The position numbers were made by a program, and so were the translations under genes. 64,000 nt of DNA from Batillaria attramentaria (Eukaryota > Mollusca > Gastropoda > Batillariidae), in NCBI GenBank assembly GCA_018292915.2, contig JACVVK020000058.1, positions 1,500,001 through 1,564,000 of the forward strand. The letters run 5' to 3'. This document shows, one piece after another, positions 44,197 to 56,477 of the stretch (position 1 is the first letter of the stretch; the number at the start of each line of letters is the position of its first letter). The notes beneath the pieces were generated by a model. That model saw nothing but the letters and a program-made list of their open reading frames with translations, did not search any database and was not told where the DNA came from.

Positions 44197-44886
44197 GGGA
44201 ACTTACGATTTCAAGTAAAATTGTGAGTTTACATGGGGTTTTTAAGAGTTGGAAGAAATGCTGGCACAAAGCTTTTCTTCATAATGGTCACCGCACAAGG
44301 CAAGCACACTGGGTCAGAACACTCAACAGACTGACATTGTTGACCGAGGGAATGAAATGTGAGGTTTTTAACGTATGTCCGTGTTGTCTGCAAATAGCTG
44401 GGGCATTTGTCCTGAAGCTGCATGCACTTAGGACAACAGTACACACACCTATACATGTACACGTCTGTCTGCATCCTCTGTCAGGCAGACATTATGGATC
44501 CTCCTATAATATTCATGAGTGTGGCTTTTCAGAGAACTCTGACTGCGCATGACAGTAGGGATAAATTGTATATTAAAGCCAACTACATTTATGTGTACAT
44601 GAAAGGGTGAAAAAATTACCCTTTTTTGATGATTTTTTATTTTTTTAAGTGTTTTTTTTTAAATTTAAGGAGTAATATTGTTTGAACACAGCTTCAAGTT
44701 CATAGAAGTATTAATAGTGGCCAAAAGTTTGTTGGCCGCATTATTCAAATCAGTTTTATCTGCCAGACAACTTCTCGGTTCAGTTGTGAAACATAGCATT
44801 TAGAATGTACATTAAATATTTTATCATATTCAGGCCTGTAGAACCTCGCGTTAGATGTTCTATCATATTAAGTTCTGTAGTCGTGT

Positions 44887-44901
44887 TAGAAACACACACA
44901 C

Positions 44902-44957
<56 letters not shown>
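44887..44957. repeat. (CA)n microsatellite
   Basis: About 70 bp of CA repeat, one interruption. Confidence 0.95.
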
Positions 44958-44958
<1 letters not shown>

Positions 44959-45810
44959 CAAATGCCTGAAATGGACCTGATAACATATTATTAACAATGG
45001 GGAATCGCGATAACCTGTGATAACTCACTGTAATGAACAACAGTCTAGCTGTTAATATCGGTTTTTATCGCACACTGTGGGTTGTCCCTCTGATGTGTTG
45101 TCATGTATTGGGCAGTTACTGCACTGTGATGAACTCTGGTGTGACAGGTGAGGCCATTGGTGTAAGTTTGTGCTTACTCTTGGGCAGTGAGGTTACAGTC
45201 ATGTACATACATGTATGTTAAGGTGGCTGTCAGTCTCAAATGACATGTACTCCATGCTGTAACCAGCAAGATCTAGGTACTCTTGCTGTCTAGGAGAAGT
45301 GTTCGGTCCAGGTCATATAATTACTGTACAAGCATTCTTGACAGGGTCACAGGGGCATCGTCCCCTCCCGCTCAAAAACAAAAAGAAAACAGCAACAACA
45401 AAGCAATAAATCTCAGTGACAAAAGACGAGTAGCTTAGAAAAGACTATGTGTCAGTTCTAAGATCATCAGCGAGACCAGAGTCATATTATGTCTCTTAAT
45501 CACCTCTCTCTCTCTCTCAAAAAAAAAAAAAAAATGTTTCCAATTTATTAGCCATCCTATTGTTTTCTTTGATACATGTACCTCAGTTATGCATGTCCAG
45601 TCACTCATAATTAACATTATGGGAATTGAAACATGTATGTAAACGATGCTGTAACTGTGCAATGATAAAATGTTTCTTAGTCATTTTAGAAAACCAAGTT
45701 AGAGAAGTGTGTTGATTTTAGCTCTTTGCTGGGATTTGATTGATACATTTCCTGGCGCAATCCTAGTAGTAAGACAAAAACAAACAAAGCAACAACTACA
45801 TAAAACCATC

Positions 45811-45960
45811 CCCCCCCCCCCCAAAAAAAAAAAACAACAACCAAAAAACAAAAACAAAAAACCACCAAAAACAAGAACAAAAAACAAAAAAAACACAACA
45901 ACAAAACAATATCAACAACAACTAATAAAACTACCAAACGAACAAAACAAAACGGCCACC
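45811..45960. repeat. C-tract joined to a long A-rich tract
   Basis: C14 is followed by A12 and then about 120 nt of A-runs interrupted by single C (AAAAC, AAC). It is strongly strand-asymmetric. A similar arrangement is at 40585-40680. Confidence 0.85.
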
Positions 45961-46015
45961 ACCAGGTCACCATTTGTTTGAAAGTAACTGGATCTGATTA
46001 ATTTATGGTATTGCT

Positions 46016-46110
46016 AAAGTAATAATAATAATAATAATGAGGATTTCTATAGCGCCTAATCTCCGGAGCCGGGGCTCTAGGCGCTTTACAAATGTAATAC
46101 AAAAGGTGAT
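46016..46110 (-). mobile_element. LINE/SINE 3' tail remnant, (AAT)n and TATAGCGCC
   Basis: (AAT)n, then GATTTCTATAGCGCCTAATC and GGCGCTTTACAAATG. Reversed, it matches the GCGCTATA...(ATT)n tails elsewhere in the window. Confidence 0.55.
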
Positions 46111-47837
46111 AAATAAACACATAACTGAGTAATAGATAAATAATCAACTAAATAAATACGAATAAAAGCGTACATACATAGATACATACACTACATACAT
46201 ATATAGTCAGACATACAGTCAGTCTTACAAACAAGCACTGACACCTACATACATACCAACATCCGATACACACCTACATCCATAGTACACACTGCAAAGA
46301 CAACGGCCGGCATTTGACCCGAAGTGTTACCTTAGTGACACGCATGACCTGACAGAGGGACGGCCCCCGCCCGCCGCCTGAAAGATAGATGGGTTCATGG
46401 TTAAGCGATTACAAAGGGACTAGAACTTTCTGTGGGTATAAATAGACCGTATGCCTCACATGATCACTAGCGATGAGACTAGAACCTTCCCGCTCTTGTC
46501 TTTTTTGATGTGACTGACTGTGCTGTGCTGTGCTGTGCCCGATCTCGGGTGTTTGGAATGAACTCAAATGGTCAGTGGTGTTGTGAAAGATGATCTTTTT
46601 GTGTAGTCACTAGTAACACAGGACTGTTTTTGAGTATTGGAGTGTTGTAAAAGCAATTCAGTAGAACGCTGAAGAAGTAGCCTTTGTCGACTGAGGTACA
46701 GTTTGCTTGTAAAGGAGGCAGTTATCACATGCAGATCAAGGAGAGAAAAAACTTTCTTTTTTTTTAAACTTTTTTTTTTATTGGAGGGTGGGGGGGGGGG
46801 GTTTCATAGCTGTTGTTTATTTGTTTGTTGTTTTTTGTCCTTAGTTTTGTTTGTTGTTTTGTTTTGCTTTTGGTTTTCTGTTTTGTTTTTGGTTTGGTTT
46901 GTTGTTTTGTTTTGTTTTGCTGCTTTTGTGTGTGTGTGTGTGGGGGGGGGGGGGGGATGACTGAATATATATATACATAAATATCTATTTTTTTTTTTTT
47001 TTTTTTAGCCGTTTGGTACCATCTTCAGAGGATTTTCTCCAGAAAATCTTTCTTTTATATATATATAGCTGAACTACCCTACAAACAGAGACAGTGTTTG
47101 TGGTAGTGTACAAAGCAGCAATGCCAGTTGTACTTGGCATGTAAAAGTATTGATTTAAAAAAAAGAGGGGGGGGAGGGGGGACCCATGTAAAATCAGCTT
47201 CAGAGACCTATTTCATTTTGTATGTCACTATGTGTCAGTTCTGTTGTTAGTTCTGTACAGATATCAATTACAAGGTACCATGTATGACGCACCACAGACT
47301 AAGGTACATGTATCATATCACCAACTTCCTGGTTCAGTACAGATAGGAGTGCCCAGTTGGCAGTTTGTATTTGTCCGCGGTGCTAGACAATCGTTAAGAA
47401 GCTTAAACTGCTGACGCATATCTGGTGCGTTGGGTGTGTTAATTTGATTAGGTGTACATGTAGTTGCTACAGTGCTAGTCTTCATCCTTTTTGTTCTTTC
47501 TCAGCTCCAGTTTACCACTTTGAATGAAGGCAGGTTCTGACGGTGCTGTAAGAATTGTATTGTAAAAATGATTTTAAAATGTCTGCAGTTCTCTTCCTCA
47601 TTTTTCAAGGAAAAACCTAAACAACAACAACAACAAAAACACAAAAAAACAAAAAACAGTCTAATCGGCTTGTGTTCATGTTCACATTCAGGTATGGTGG
47701 CCAGTATTCTGTTTCTGTGTCAAAGAATTTTGTTTTTAAGAAATTATATTTTGAAAAAAAAATTGAAAAACACAACAACAGTGAAACACTATTTTGGTCA
47801 GGACATGGTTAATCTTTTGTTTTCATATTTGTTTCAG
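46111..47837. other. RNF34 upstream region
   Basis: 46290-46560 is somewhat CpG-richer and could hold the RNF34 promoter or an untranslated first exon. The acceptor TTTGTTTCAG at 47828-47837 probably starts the exon that carries the RNF34 start codon. The rest is T/G-rich low-complexity DNA, with a poly-T run near 46989-47008. Confidence 0.35.
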
Positions 47838-48208
47838 AACGTAACATCCACGACCTACTCTTCCTGCCTACACATATGTTAACACCGACACCTGGACACC
47901 ACTGCCATGACTGATTTACATCTCACCGGCTGCTGTTAGACTGAACTCCACATCCCAGCTGTGAAAAACAACAACAACAACAAAACAGGAAAAGACAAAG
48001 CACGAAGACAGCAAAATATTCATTTTGTGGTCACAACTGTAAGCTTTGATGGATCACTGGTGTGCGTGCTGGACAACTGGTAGTCAGTCAGCACAATTGT
48101 TTTAGTGATGGCTCACTGTTCATAGTTATCTGAATGGAAACCGTTCACACACGCAGCTGACAGTGAAGGTACGAAATCAGGGTTCATTTTTGAGCCTGGT
48201 GGTGCCTT

Positions 48209-51200
48209 ATGGGCGCTGGGGCCATTAACGGACACAGCACTAATCGTGGAAATCAAGTTTATCCATCACCCAGGGCACGTGAGTTCACTAGTGCTGATAA
48301 CCACGTCCCCACCAGTTCGCAGAGTCTGCCAAGCGTGTCACAAACCCCAGCTCCTATCGCCACCATGTCCAAAGTACAGTCCTGCGAAACCTGCGACAAC
48401 AATTTCTCCTTGTTCAAGAGAAGGGTACGGTTTTTATTCTTTGTTTGAATATTTTGTCACTTGATCGTCTTGTTTACTTGTAACAAAAAAAAAAAAAAAA
48501 TTCAGTGGGTAATTTTACATTTTTTGGGAGTGGATCATCTTACTATGCTACTGTTTCCTCATTAGTTCCGAACGATGGTCTAATAGGTAGTGTGTCAGAC
48601 TTAACCACTGCGCTACTGAACGGCCGTCACCAGTCAGGGTGATGAAGCGTGGGTTCGAGAGCAGGTCGAGAATGTTATATATGTGATACCGGTTTTCCTG
48701 GCTACCGAGCTGCTCACTTGGGGCTTCTCTCCAGTTTCCCTGCTGTCTTCCCCCAGCAAAATAGGATAGGGTTTGGGTAGCACTGCACCACGGCAACATG
48801 CTTCCCCTGGGAGAAGCAGACCAAATTTCCCCAAAGGGACAATAAAAAAGTGTTTTTTTTATAAAAAAACCAACAACTAAGTGAAAGTTCATTCTTATTG
48901 TTTCAAGACTTCTAGGACTCAGTACTGGAAGAGTATGTTTCTGTGCATGTGAGATGTGTTTCTAAACGCACACACATTTATGTGCATCTTTTGTGTATGA
49001 CTCTTTGTGTGTGTGGTTCATGTTGTGTGTATGATCCCGTATTATTGACCAGTGGAACATTAATTGTAAAATTTTGTTAGCTTGTTGTTTAAAAAAAAAT
49101 GTGGTCAGTTCAGAGGTAGTAAGCGAAAAGTGGGCTTTCTCTAAAATATTGCTCCCCTTCCACTTGTGCAGAAAATATGTAAAGACTGCCGTCGCGTCTT
49201 CTGCTCAACGTGCCTACCCAAGCCTCCCAGCAACCTCGCCCAAAATGGCCGACAGTGTCAGAAATGCACAATACTGACCTCCGGAAAGTTCACGAGGGCA
49301 CAGCTTCAGGCCTGGAGGGTCAAGGACATGCGTTGCTTTCTGGATACCCGCAACATCCCCACATCCACGTGCAAGGAGAAACACGACCTGATCGATCTCC
49401 TCCTGATGCACTTCTGTCTGGAGTCGACTTCTGCCCTGAACGAGCAGCAAGAACATGATCGGCTTGTTGGAGAACTCGCTGTAAGTTGTATTTGTTTTGA
49501 TCTCATCAGGCTGTTGTTTGTTTGCTTGTTTGTTTGTTTGTTGGGTTTTTGTTTTTTTGCTGCCCCAACTCTTTGCCAGCTCCAGTGGTGTTCCTCCCAG
49601 GTCATGGGTGGAATCCATGGAGGGCTGGAAAGCTGGGGCTTTTTTTTTTTATTATGCACGATGATGGAGATGAGGATGATGGTAAGATGATGCTATGGAG
49701 GTCCATGTGGTTTGGGACTGCGGGAGTGGGCCGCATTCCACGCTTCCTATCATAAATATTCCGGCGTTAACCAGGCCTGGGAACTACGGCACCTGCGCTG
49801 CCGGCCGTGTAATCATCCACATCACAAGATGTGCCATACCAAGGGAAGCACCCCCAAAGTCGCACCCGTGAAGTGGGTGAACCTGGCTGTGTGGCAACAG
49901 CCTCCCCATTGGGCCCATAGCACACCCGCTCTGGGTTGGAGCCGACCTGGATAGGAAAAATCCCGCTTGCCTTGGCTGGGACTCAAACCCGGGTCTCCCA
50001 GTCCATGGTCCAAAGTGCTAACCACTACACTATGGGGGCCGGTTCACCAGGCTGTCTATGCCTTGCTCATTTTGTCAGTGCTTTATATATTGTATCTGTT
50101 CTGAATCTGTTGCTGCAGCAAAAAAGAAATACAGGTACACAAAAGAGAGCTGAAACCAGTGAAACCACAAAGGACCATCTCTGAGTCTAACATTTAAATT
50201 TGTTTAAATTTAATGACAATTTAATGAAGATTTTTTTTTTATGTGTGTGTGTGTGTATGAGTACAGTATTACACCTAGCTAAGCTTACCAACCATGTTTC
50301 CAGAAAAATACTGCCCAGCTACAGTGATGCTTTTTTTCTTTTTCATTATTAATTAGGGATATATTTAGTGAGCAAGCCCTGCCGGAAATGTCTTTCATCT
50401 ATGCAAGAGAATTCCTCCCAGGGTAATCAAAATCACCGAAAGGCTGCTATATATTAAGTCTTCTACTGTACATGTACAGAAATCAACATCATCGCAGAGT
50501 TTTGGCATAACTTAATTCAGAGCATAGCTCAGGAAAAGTAGAGAAAATGTGTCATCGTGAGCTGTATATTCAAATGTGGGTTATGCCAAAGCTTCAGATG
50601 ATAATGTCATAGTGGTGATGTCACAGAGTTTCAAATGCTGCAAGGTGATCCCTCCTGTATGTATACCTGCTTGCAGGATCGAATGCGCAACAGCAGTTTC
50701 TACATGTCTCCTTCACTACCACATCAAGTCCCCGACCCAGATGACAACACCCCGCCCTCCAGCCCTGGCTTTCTCATGGCTCCCCCAGAGCAGACCACAG
50801 ACTCGACCAGACAGGCAGCGCCCCCTGTGAGTAGTAGTAGCAGCAGCAGCAGCAACAACAGTGGGCAGGCAGAAATATTGGTGGGCGTCGTCGGAGGCGA
50901 CGAGGACGACGATATGGTTGATGAGATGAGTAACCTGCAGAGTATTCTGACCGGCCACCTGCGGGATCGTCAGCAGAGGGAAATGCGTGAGGCGATGGAG
51001 AGGTTACAGGAAGAGCTGGGGCAAGAAGAGGTAAGTCTACTTTTTAACACATTTCTTCCCACAAACGGGCATATCCTGTGCTTTAGGTTCTCTTCCTACC
51101 GCCCACATAAAAAGGAACAGAAACCACTTAACTTTCACAAAGGACGGCACGGGTCAATGTTTCGGCTTTCGCCTTCCTCAGGACACAAAGAGATGGGTGT

Positions 51201-54200
51201 TGTGATATTTTTACTATTGTTTTCTGGTCCTTTTCTCGCACACCGTTTCATTTCATTTCAATTTTTATTATTATTTTTTAAATTTATTTATTTTTCCCCG
51301 CACCGTGTATGCCAGTACGTCCGCAGAGTTACCTTTTGTTTGTTTGTTGAAGTTATGTCTCATTTGTTTGTGTGCTTTGTGAAAGTTAAGTGGTTTCTGT
51401 TCGTTTTTATGTCGCTTTTATTTGCTTGACTTGTAACCACTTAGCAGTCATTACCGTTTCCTTTTCTACAGCCCACATACTTTTTTGTTTTGGCTGTTAT
51501 ATAATTTTGACAAATATAATTTTTAAACAGTTTTGCAACGGAGTACACTTTGCCTACAGATACCTGTGGATGGGTCGTGAAATTTTTGGCGCTGAAGAAA
51601 AGACGAATATTGACGAGTTGCTGGGCAGAAAGAAGTTCTTTCTTGAAGCTACATTTTATCAAATATCCTTCTTTTTTTTTTCATCTGTGCACCAGGCCTT
51701 GGACAAACATGGCCCGTGCAGTGCACAAAAGGAATAAATGGAAAAGCCCACCACAAGGGTCAAATTAACTCCAGTACCTGGGGACACTAGCTTTCTTCTC
51801 ACCAAAAACCATGCAGTAAACTCTTGGCGCCAGTGAGATTGGGAAAAGGAAGGACAAAATAGAAAGAGACTGAGAGAGATAAAAAGAAACAACAACAAAA
51901 AAACGTCTGTGAGAAGAGAAACGTCTTGAGGTTCTGTCTGGAGGGCTTTGTTGTGGCAAGAACCTGATCTTTCCCTTTCTTGTATTTTCACTTTCAGCCG
52001 GAGTCGAGACCTGGTATACAGCGTGCTACAATCGATGATGTCCAGTCGCAGGAGGATGTGGAGAACCTCACAGTGAGGCAACTGAAGGAAATCCTGGTCA
52101 ACAATTTTGTCGACTACAAAGGCTGCGTTGAGAAGCACGAGCTGGTGGACCGAGTGAAACGGCTGTGGGTCGAGACACAGGCAAACAAAGAAAGAGGTAG
52201 GAAGGGAAGCCTGCTTAGTGCGCGTTGTCCCCTCCCCCCCCCCCTCCTCCCCTCCACCCCTCACCCCCATTGGTGTGTGTATTGAATCATGAATGTTTGT
52301 AGACTACTTATGCATATATATAATTGTCATCATTTGGTAAAATCGCCTTAGCGCCATAGCTTTGATAAGTACTTAACCAAGTTACCATCAATTTAGCGGC
52401 CCCCGTAGTGTAGTGGTTAGCACTTCGGACCATGGACCGGGAGACCCGGGTTCGAATCCCAGCCGAGACAAGTGGGATTTTTCCTACCTAGGTCGGCTCC
52501 TACCCAGAGCGGGTGTGTTATGGGCCCAATGGGGAGGCTGTTGCCACACAGCCGAGATTCACCCACTTCACGGGTGCGACTTTGGGGGTGCTTCCCTTAG
52601 TATGACACGTCTTATGATGTGGATGATTACACGGCCGGCACCGCAGGTGCCGTGGTTCCCGGGCCTGGTGAACGCCGGGATATTTATGACAGGAAGCGTG
52701 GAATGCGGCCCTGTCCCGCAGTCCCAAACCACATGGACCTCCATAGCATCATCTTACCATCATCCTCATCTCCATCATCATGCATAATAAAAATTGCCCC
52801 AGCCTTCGAGCCCTCCGTGGATTCCACCCATGACCTGGGAGGAACACCACTGGAGCTGGCAAAAAGAGTTGGGGCAGCAAAAAAAAAAAAGAAAAAAAAG
52901 TTACCATCAATTTTGCAGTTTGATATTATGATTGTAATTTGTAGGAGTTGCCTTCACATCTGGAGTGGCACCTGAGGCTTGTGGACATTAATCAATTACA
53001 TTTATAGTTTGGTTGCTTCCATAGCCACTGTATGGGGGACTGCAGGGATGTCACTGGAGCGTGAAACCTATAGGACAAATGTCCTGGAAGGTGGCAGATG
53101 AATAGGACAATTGTCCTGAATTGGAACGAAACAGTAGGACATTCTGGCGCGCGACAATAAAGCACTGTAAAACAGGAACCACATAAACACAGGTCAGGGT
53201 TAAACTCTTTGCCAATCAGAGGGCTTCTTTTAGGGAATACCACATACCACACGTCACTCCCTTTGCGTGCGTGCGTGCAACTAAAATTATTCTCTGCACA
53301 AGCGAGCAAGCTCCCCGAGTAGCGCAAGGTGGCAGCCCTCACTCGGAAAAATGTCACTAGTTTGTCCGCAATCAACAGAAACGCAATCGGACATATGACC
53401 TCCTCTTGAAATAAACAATCAGACATCTGTCCTGCTGGACAGTTTTTTCGTCGGACATTTGGCCAAGTCTATCGGTCATAGTCCTGTGTCCGGGCACCAG
53501 TGACATCCCTGCGGGACTGGTGTTATCATGTCTGTCAGTGTGTATGTCCATCTGTGTCTGACCCTGGTGTGGTGTGGAGAAATCTCTTCCTCCCTGTCTG
53601 TCGGCTTTACTCTGTCCCTATCAACCGTCACGCACCCTTTGTTCCGCTAGTGAAAAACTTACCAAAATTCTGAGGCGTAACATGAAAACTGATGGAGAGC
53701 GCTTGTTCAGCTTCTTGGCCCCGGCCTGACTGTCTGGCACTCCTTGCCAATCGAACTCCACCTTCAGCTTTCACTGCCCATCACTGTTTAAATCCCACCT
53801 GAAGACTTTCCTCTACCATCAAGTTTTTGATGCTCAACTCCTGCTTAGTCTGCTTATGTGTACCTTTAGTCACCTGATGTCACTGCCCCTGCCAAATTGG
53901 ATGTGAGAGTGTGTGTGTGTGCGTGCGTGCGTGCGCGTGCTTTCAACGCAGCGAGTCCATTGCAGTTGGAGAGCAGTGCTCTATAAAAATCATGTATTAC
54001 TGTTGTTATTATTCTGTTCATATCTTGTTTTTTTTTTCTTTTCTTTTCTTTCAGTCGCAGCTGCCATTTCTCCAAGTTCAGCAGAGGGTAAGTATACAGT
54101 GTTTGTTACCTTCCCATAGCTGCCAACTGTCCGTATTTTTTCGTATTTTGGACAATTTCTGGAATTAGATATGATAATACAATTATCGCTGCCAAAATGC

Positions 54201-54790
54201 AATTTCTGGCGAGAGTATGCTTACTGACTTCATGGGGTTGGTAGGCATACCTTTCTAAAGTGTTCAGTACTTTATTTGTAAGATTATACGTTTGGTGATA
54301 ATGACTACCAGTCCGAATTGGGGGTTATTTTTTTGTTGGGTTTTTTGTTTTGTTTTTTGTTTTTTTGGCAGTGTGACGTGTTTTGGTGGGAATGGGTTTG
54401 GTGGGCAGAAAAAAAAAAAATGGCATGGCTTCACCGATGTTCTTTTCAATAGTGCAGCAGAACCAATCAGCCCTTTTAAAAACAAACTAAAACAAGATGA
54501 TGTTATATTCTGTTTCCATACGTACATTTCCAGACACCAGCGCTGCAGCACCAGGCACCACGGAAGCCGCCACCACAACCACCACCACCACCACTACTGC
54601 TGCATCATCATCAGGGGCCCCGCACGACCCAGAAAAAGACATCTGTAAGATCTGTATGGACGCCCCAATCGACTGCATCCTGCTGGAGTGTGGTCACATG
54701 ATCACTTGCACCAAGTGCGGAAAACGTCTTGCTGATTGCCCTATTTGCAGACAGTACATCACGCGGGTTGTCCATGTATTCCGTTCATGA
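48209..54790 (+). CDS. RNF34: RNF34/RFFL-type E3 ubiquitin ligase, complete, 455 aa
   Basis: Coding exons: 48209-48424, 49172-49480, 50677-51030, 51998-52196, 54055-54087, 54534-54790, all GT-AG and in frame. An in-frame TGA at 48191 fixes the start. The order is that of the RNF34/RFFL family. A FYVE-like zinc finger starts at Cys59 (CETC, CKDC, CSTC, CQKC). A SAP-like helix pair follows ([20 protein letters not shown]). Next is a linker with polySer and the acidic DEDDDM, then a second SAP-like motif ([20 protein letters not shown]). A polyThr stretch precedes a C3HC4 RING at about 408-442 ([24 protein letters not shown]). Vertebrate members ubiquitinate caspases and p53-pathway proteins and associate with endosomal membranes. 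Vertebrates have two paralogues; I cannot tell whether this is the single ancestor. Exon 5 is only 33 nt and could be skipped in frame. Confidence 0.95.
48566..48850 (+). mobile_element. tRNA-derived SINE, family D, in RNF34 intron 1
   Basis: The decayed tRNA head GATGGTCTAATAGGTAGTGT and box B GCGTGGGTTCGAGAGCAGGT are followed by TTGGGGCTTCTCTCCAG and a tail GGGACAATAAAAAAG. Confidence 0.65.
49556..50045 (-). mobile_element. SINE family C copy 1, antisense, in RNF34 intron 2
   Basis: This is the reverse complement of 52395-52890. It begins with the 3' part (GCCCCAACTCTTTGCCAGC, a poly-T tract) and ends with the tRNA head read backwards (AACCACTACACTATGGGGGC). Confidence 0.93.
51880..51970 (-). 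mobile_element. short LINE C-terminal remnant in RNF34 intron 3
   Basis: The minus strand reads [20 protein letters not shown], a decayed form of the LINE ORF2 end. It lies within 30 bp of the exon 4 acceptor. Confidence 0.45.
52395..52890 (+). mobile_element. SINE family C copy 2, sense, in RNF34 intron 4
   Basis: The head GCGGCCCCCGTAGTGTAGTG and box B CCCGGGTTCGAATCCCAGCC are clearly tRNA-derived. A body of about 400 bp (GGGCCCAATGGGGAGGCTG, ACCACATGGACCTCCATAGC) and an A-rich tail follow. It looks young. Confidence 0.93.
53043..53511. mobile_element. hAT-like MITE (CAGGGATGTCACTGG ends) in RNF34 intron 4
   Basis: Perfect 15-bp ends CAGGGATGTCACTGG and CCAGTGACATCCCTG. The flanking octamers GGGGACTG and CGGGACTG match at 7 of 8. 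The body repeats GGACAA/TTGTCC motifs. No transposase is seen. Confidence 0.88.
53690..54015 (+). mobile_element. LINE 3' end in RNF34 intron 4
   Basis: The decayed coding end includes [17 protein letters not shown], then a (TG)n run, GCAGCGAGTCCATTGCAGTT, GTGCTCTATAAAAATC and (ATT)n-like DNA. It ends about 40 bp before the acceptor of the 33-nt exon 5. Confidence 0.75.
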
Positions 54791-56224
54791 CGTGCATGTA
54801 ATTGCCGGCTTGTTCCATACGGTACTTGTGTGTGGTTAAAAACATTTGGGTCCAATTTCTCTTCATCTCTGTGGATGATTGTACTACGTGTAACGTTTTT
54901 GTCCCACGGAAACAGTTCAAGACAAAGTATTATTGTTGTGTGTCTGTGCGTGTATGTTAGGATGGTTAATCCGGCTTCTTGTACAAAAGTGTATGTATTC
55001 AGCTTCTCATCTGTAAGTGTACCGTACATGTATAACTAATGATTCAGCTGTGAAACCAGCTGATGAGGTAATTTGCAGCTAATTTTGGTCACAAAAAAAG
55101 GAAAAGCAATAGCTGTTGTCAAATTGAACACACAGACCTGCTGCTGCGTCCGACAACAAAGTGTGACACTAATGTGTATTCGGTTCTGCATGCCTGTTAA
55201 ACATTGTGGATTTGAGTGTTCAAACAGAACTGATACCATCTTTGGCAGATTTTTACGGTAATTGATGATTGGTCCGTCACCTAATGTTAGGTTATCATCC
55301 ATCAAACATCATCCCTTGCCAGGTTAACTGGTCTCCTACAACCTGATTTCCAGGTACCAAGACTGCAGGTAAAAATTGAACACCCGATTTCTACGTTCAC
55401 TAGACTTGACAGAAGCCAACTTATGTTAGGAACAGCTTTGCCTGCGAGTGTGCCTGTATGCTCGAAATAGTCTCTCTTTATGATCAGTAGAGCTCTGAAT
55501 GCAAGACAGGGCGGTCTACAGGCTCTGTGAACTGGTGAAAACTCGGTTTCTTCAGCTCGGCAGTTGACTGCCGCAAGCCCTATAGTCAACTCCTCAGTCC
55601 TTGATATTTGTGTCAGTGTGAGGCCTTCTCTTGGCTAATCGGCACCCTCTGAGATGTTGTCGCTGTGCAGGTGTCTTAGTGGAACGATCTTTGAGCCTAA
55701 AAATCATTTTTTTTTTAAAAAGAGGCCTTTAAGTCCTTTACATCTTTACATGGTTAAAACTGGCTGTAAGTTCCGGCCAATGGAATACTACAGTATTGAG
55801 TCTTTTTCAAATCATGATGAAGCATTGGAACACCTGCTGCATGTTTTTGGATATATAAAGATACTGTCGAAAAAGTGTATGTTTTTTCAAGTGTATTCAG
55901 TCAGAATTTGCTCAAACGCCATGACATATTGAAATTGGCAGCCAAATCATGATGAACAGTGTGGTTGGCCTTCATCTTTTAGAGGATGTGTGCTGCTTAA
56001 CTGTTGTTGCGTGTTAATGTACATGTGTAAAATGATCATTGCTTATGTCGGCTGTGTTGTGCATACCAAATACAAGTTGCCTTCAGTGTAATGTTGTGCT
56101 TGGGGTCTAACAACAACAAAAAATACCCCTCCATTTTCGTTTGTAAATTATACATGTACCTGAGAATGTTTTAACCTTCAACGCCGTACTTCCTTGGTCC
56201 TGGCAGACCCACAGATGTACATTG

Positions 56225-56477
56225 GTGACCCGTTCTCACGAAAGGGACCGTAAGTCGCGCTAGGCCGAACGCCGCTACAGGCGAAAAGAGTGCCGGGGGT
56301 CAGTATGGTCGCCTTGTGAGTAGCCAACTTCAACTGCTGATATCTCTGTCAATTTTAGTAGTACAGCTTTCACTCTTATATTGAATGAAACTGCATAACC
56401 AGTTGATTGCAGTGATATACATATACTCAAAATTGATGATTTTTGGCTTATGGTCCCTTTTGTGAGAACAGGTCACA
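56225..56477. mobile_element. MITE family TGTGACCCGTTCTC, copy 3
   Basis: It starts GTGACCCGTTCTCACGAAAG and ends TGTGAGAACAGGTCACA. The body closely matches 35348-35600 in the same orientation. Confidence 0.9.

Noticed and set aside
45811..45981. Lys/Gln-rich and Phe/Val-rich ORFs
   Set aside because: Translations of the C-tract and A-rich tract on the two strands.
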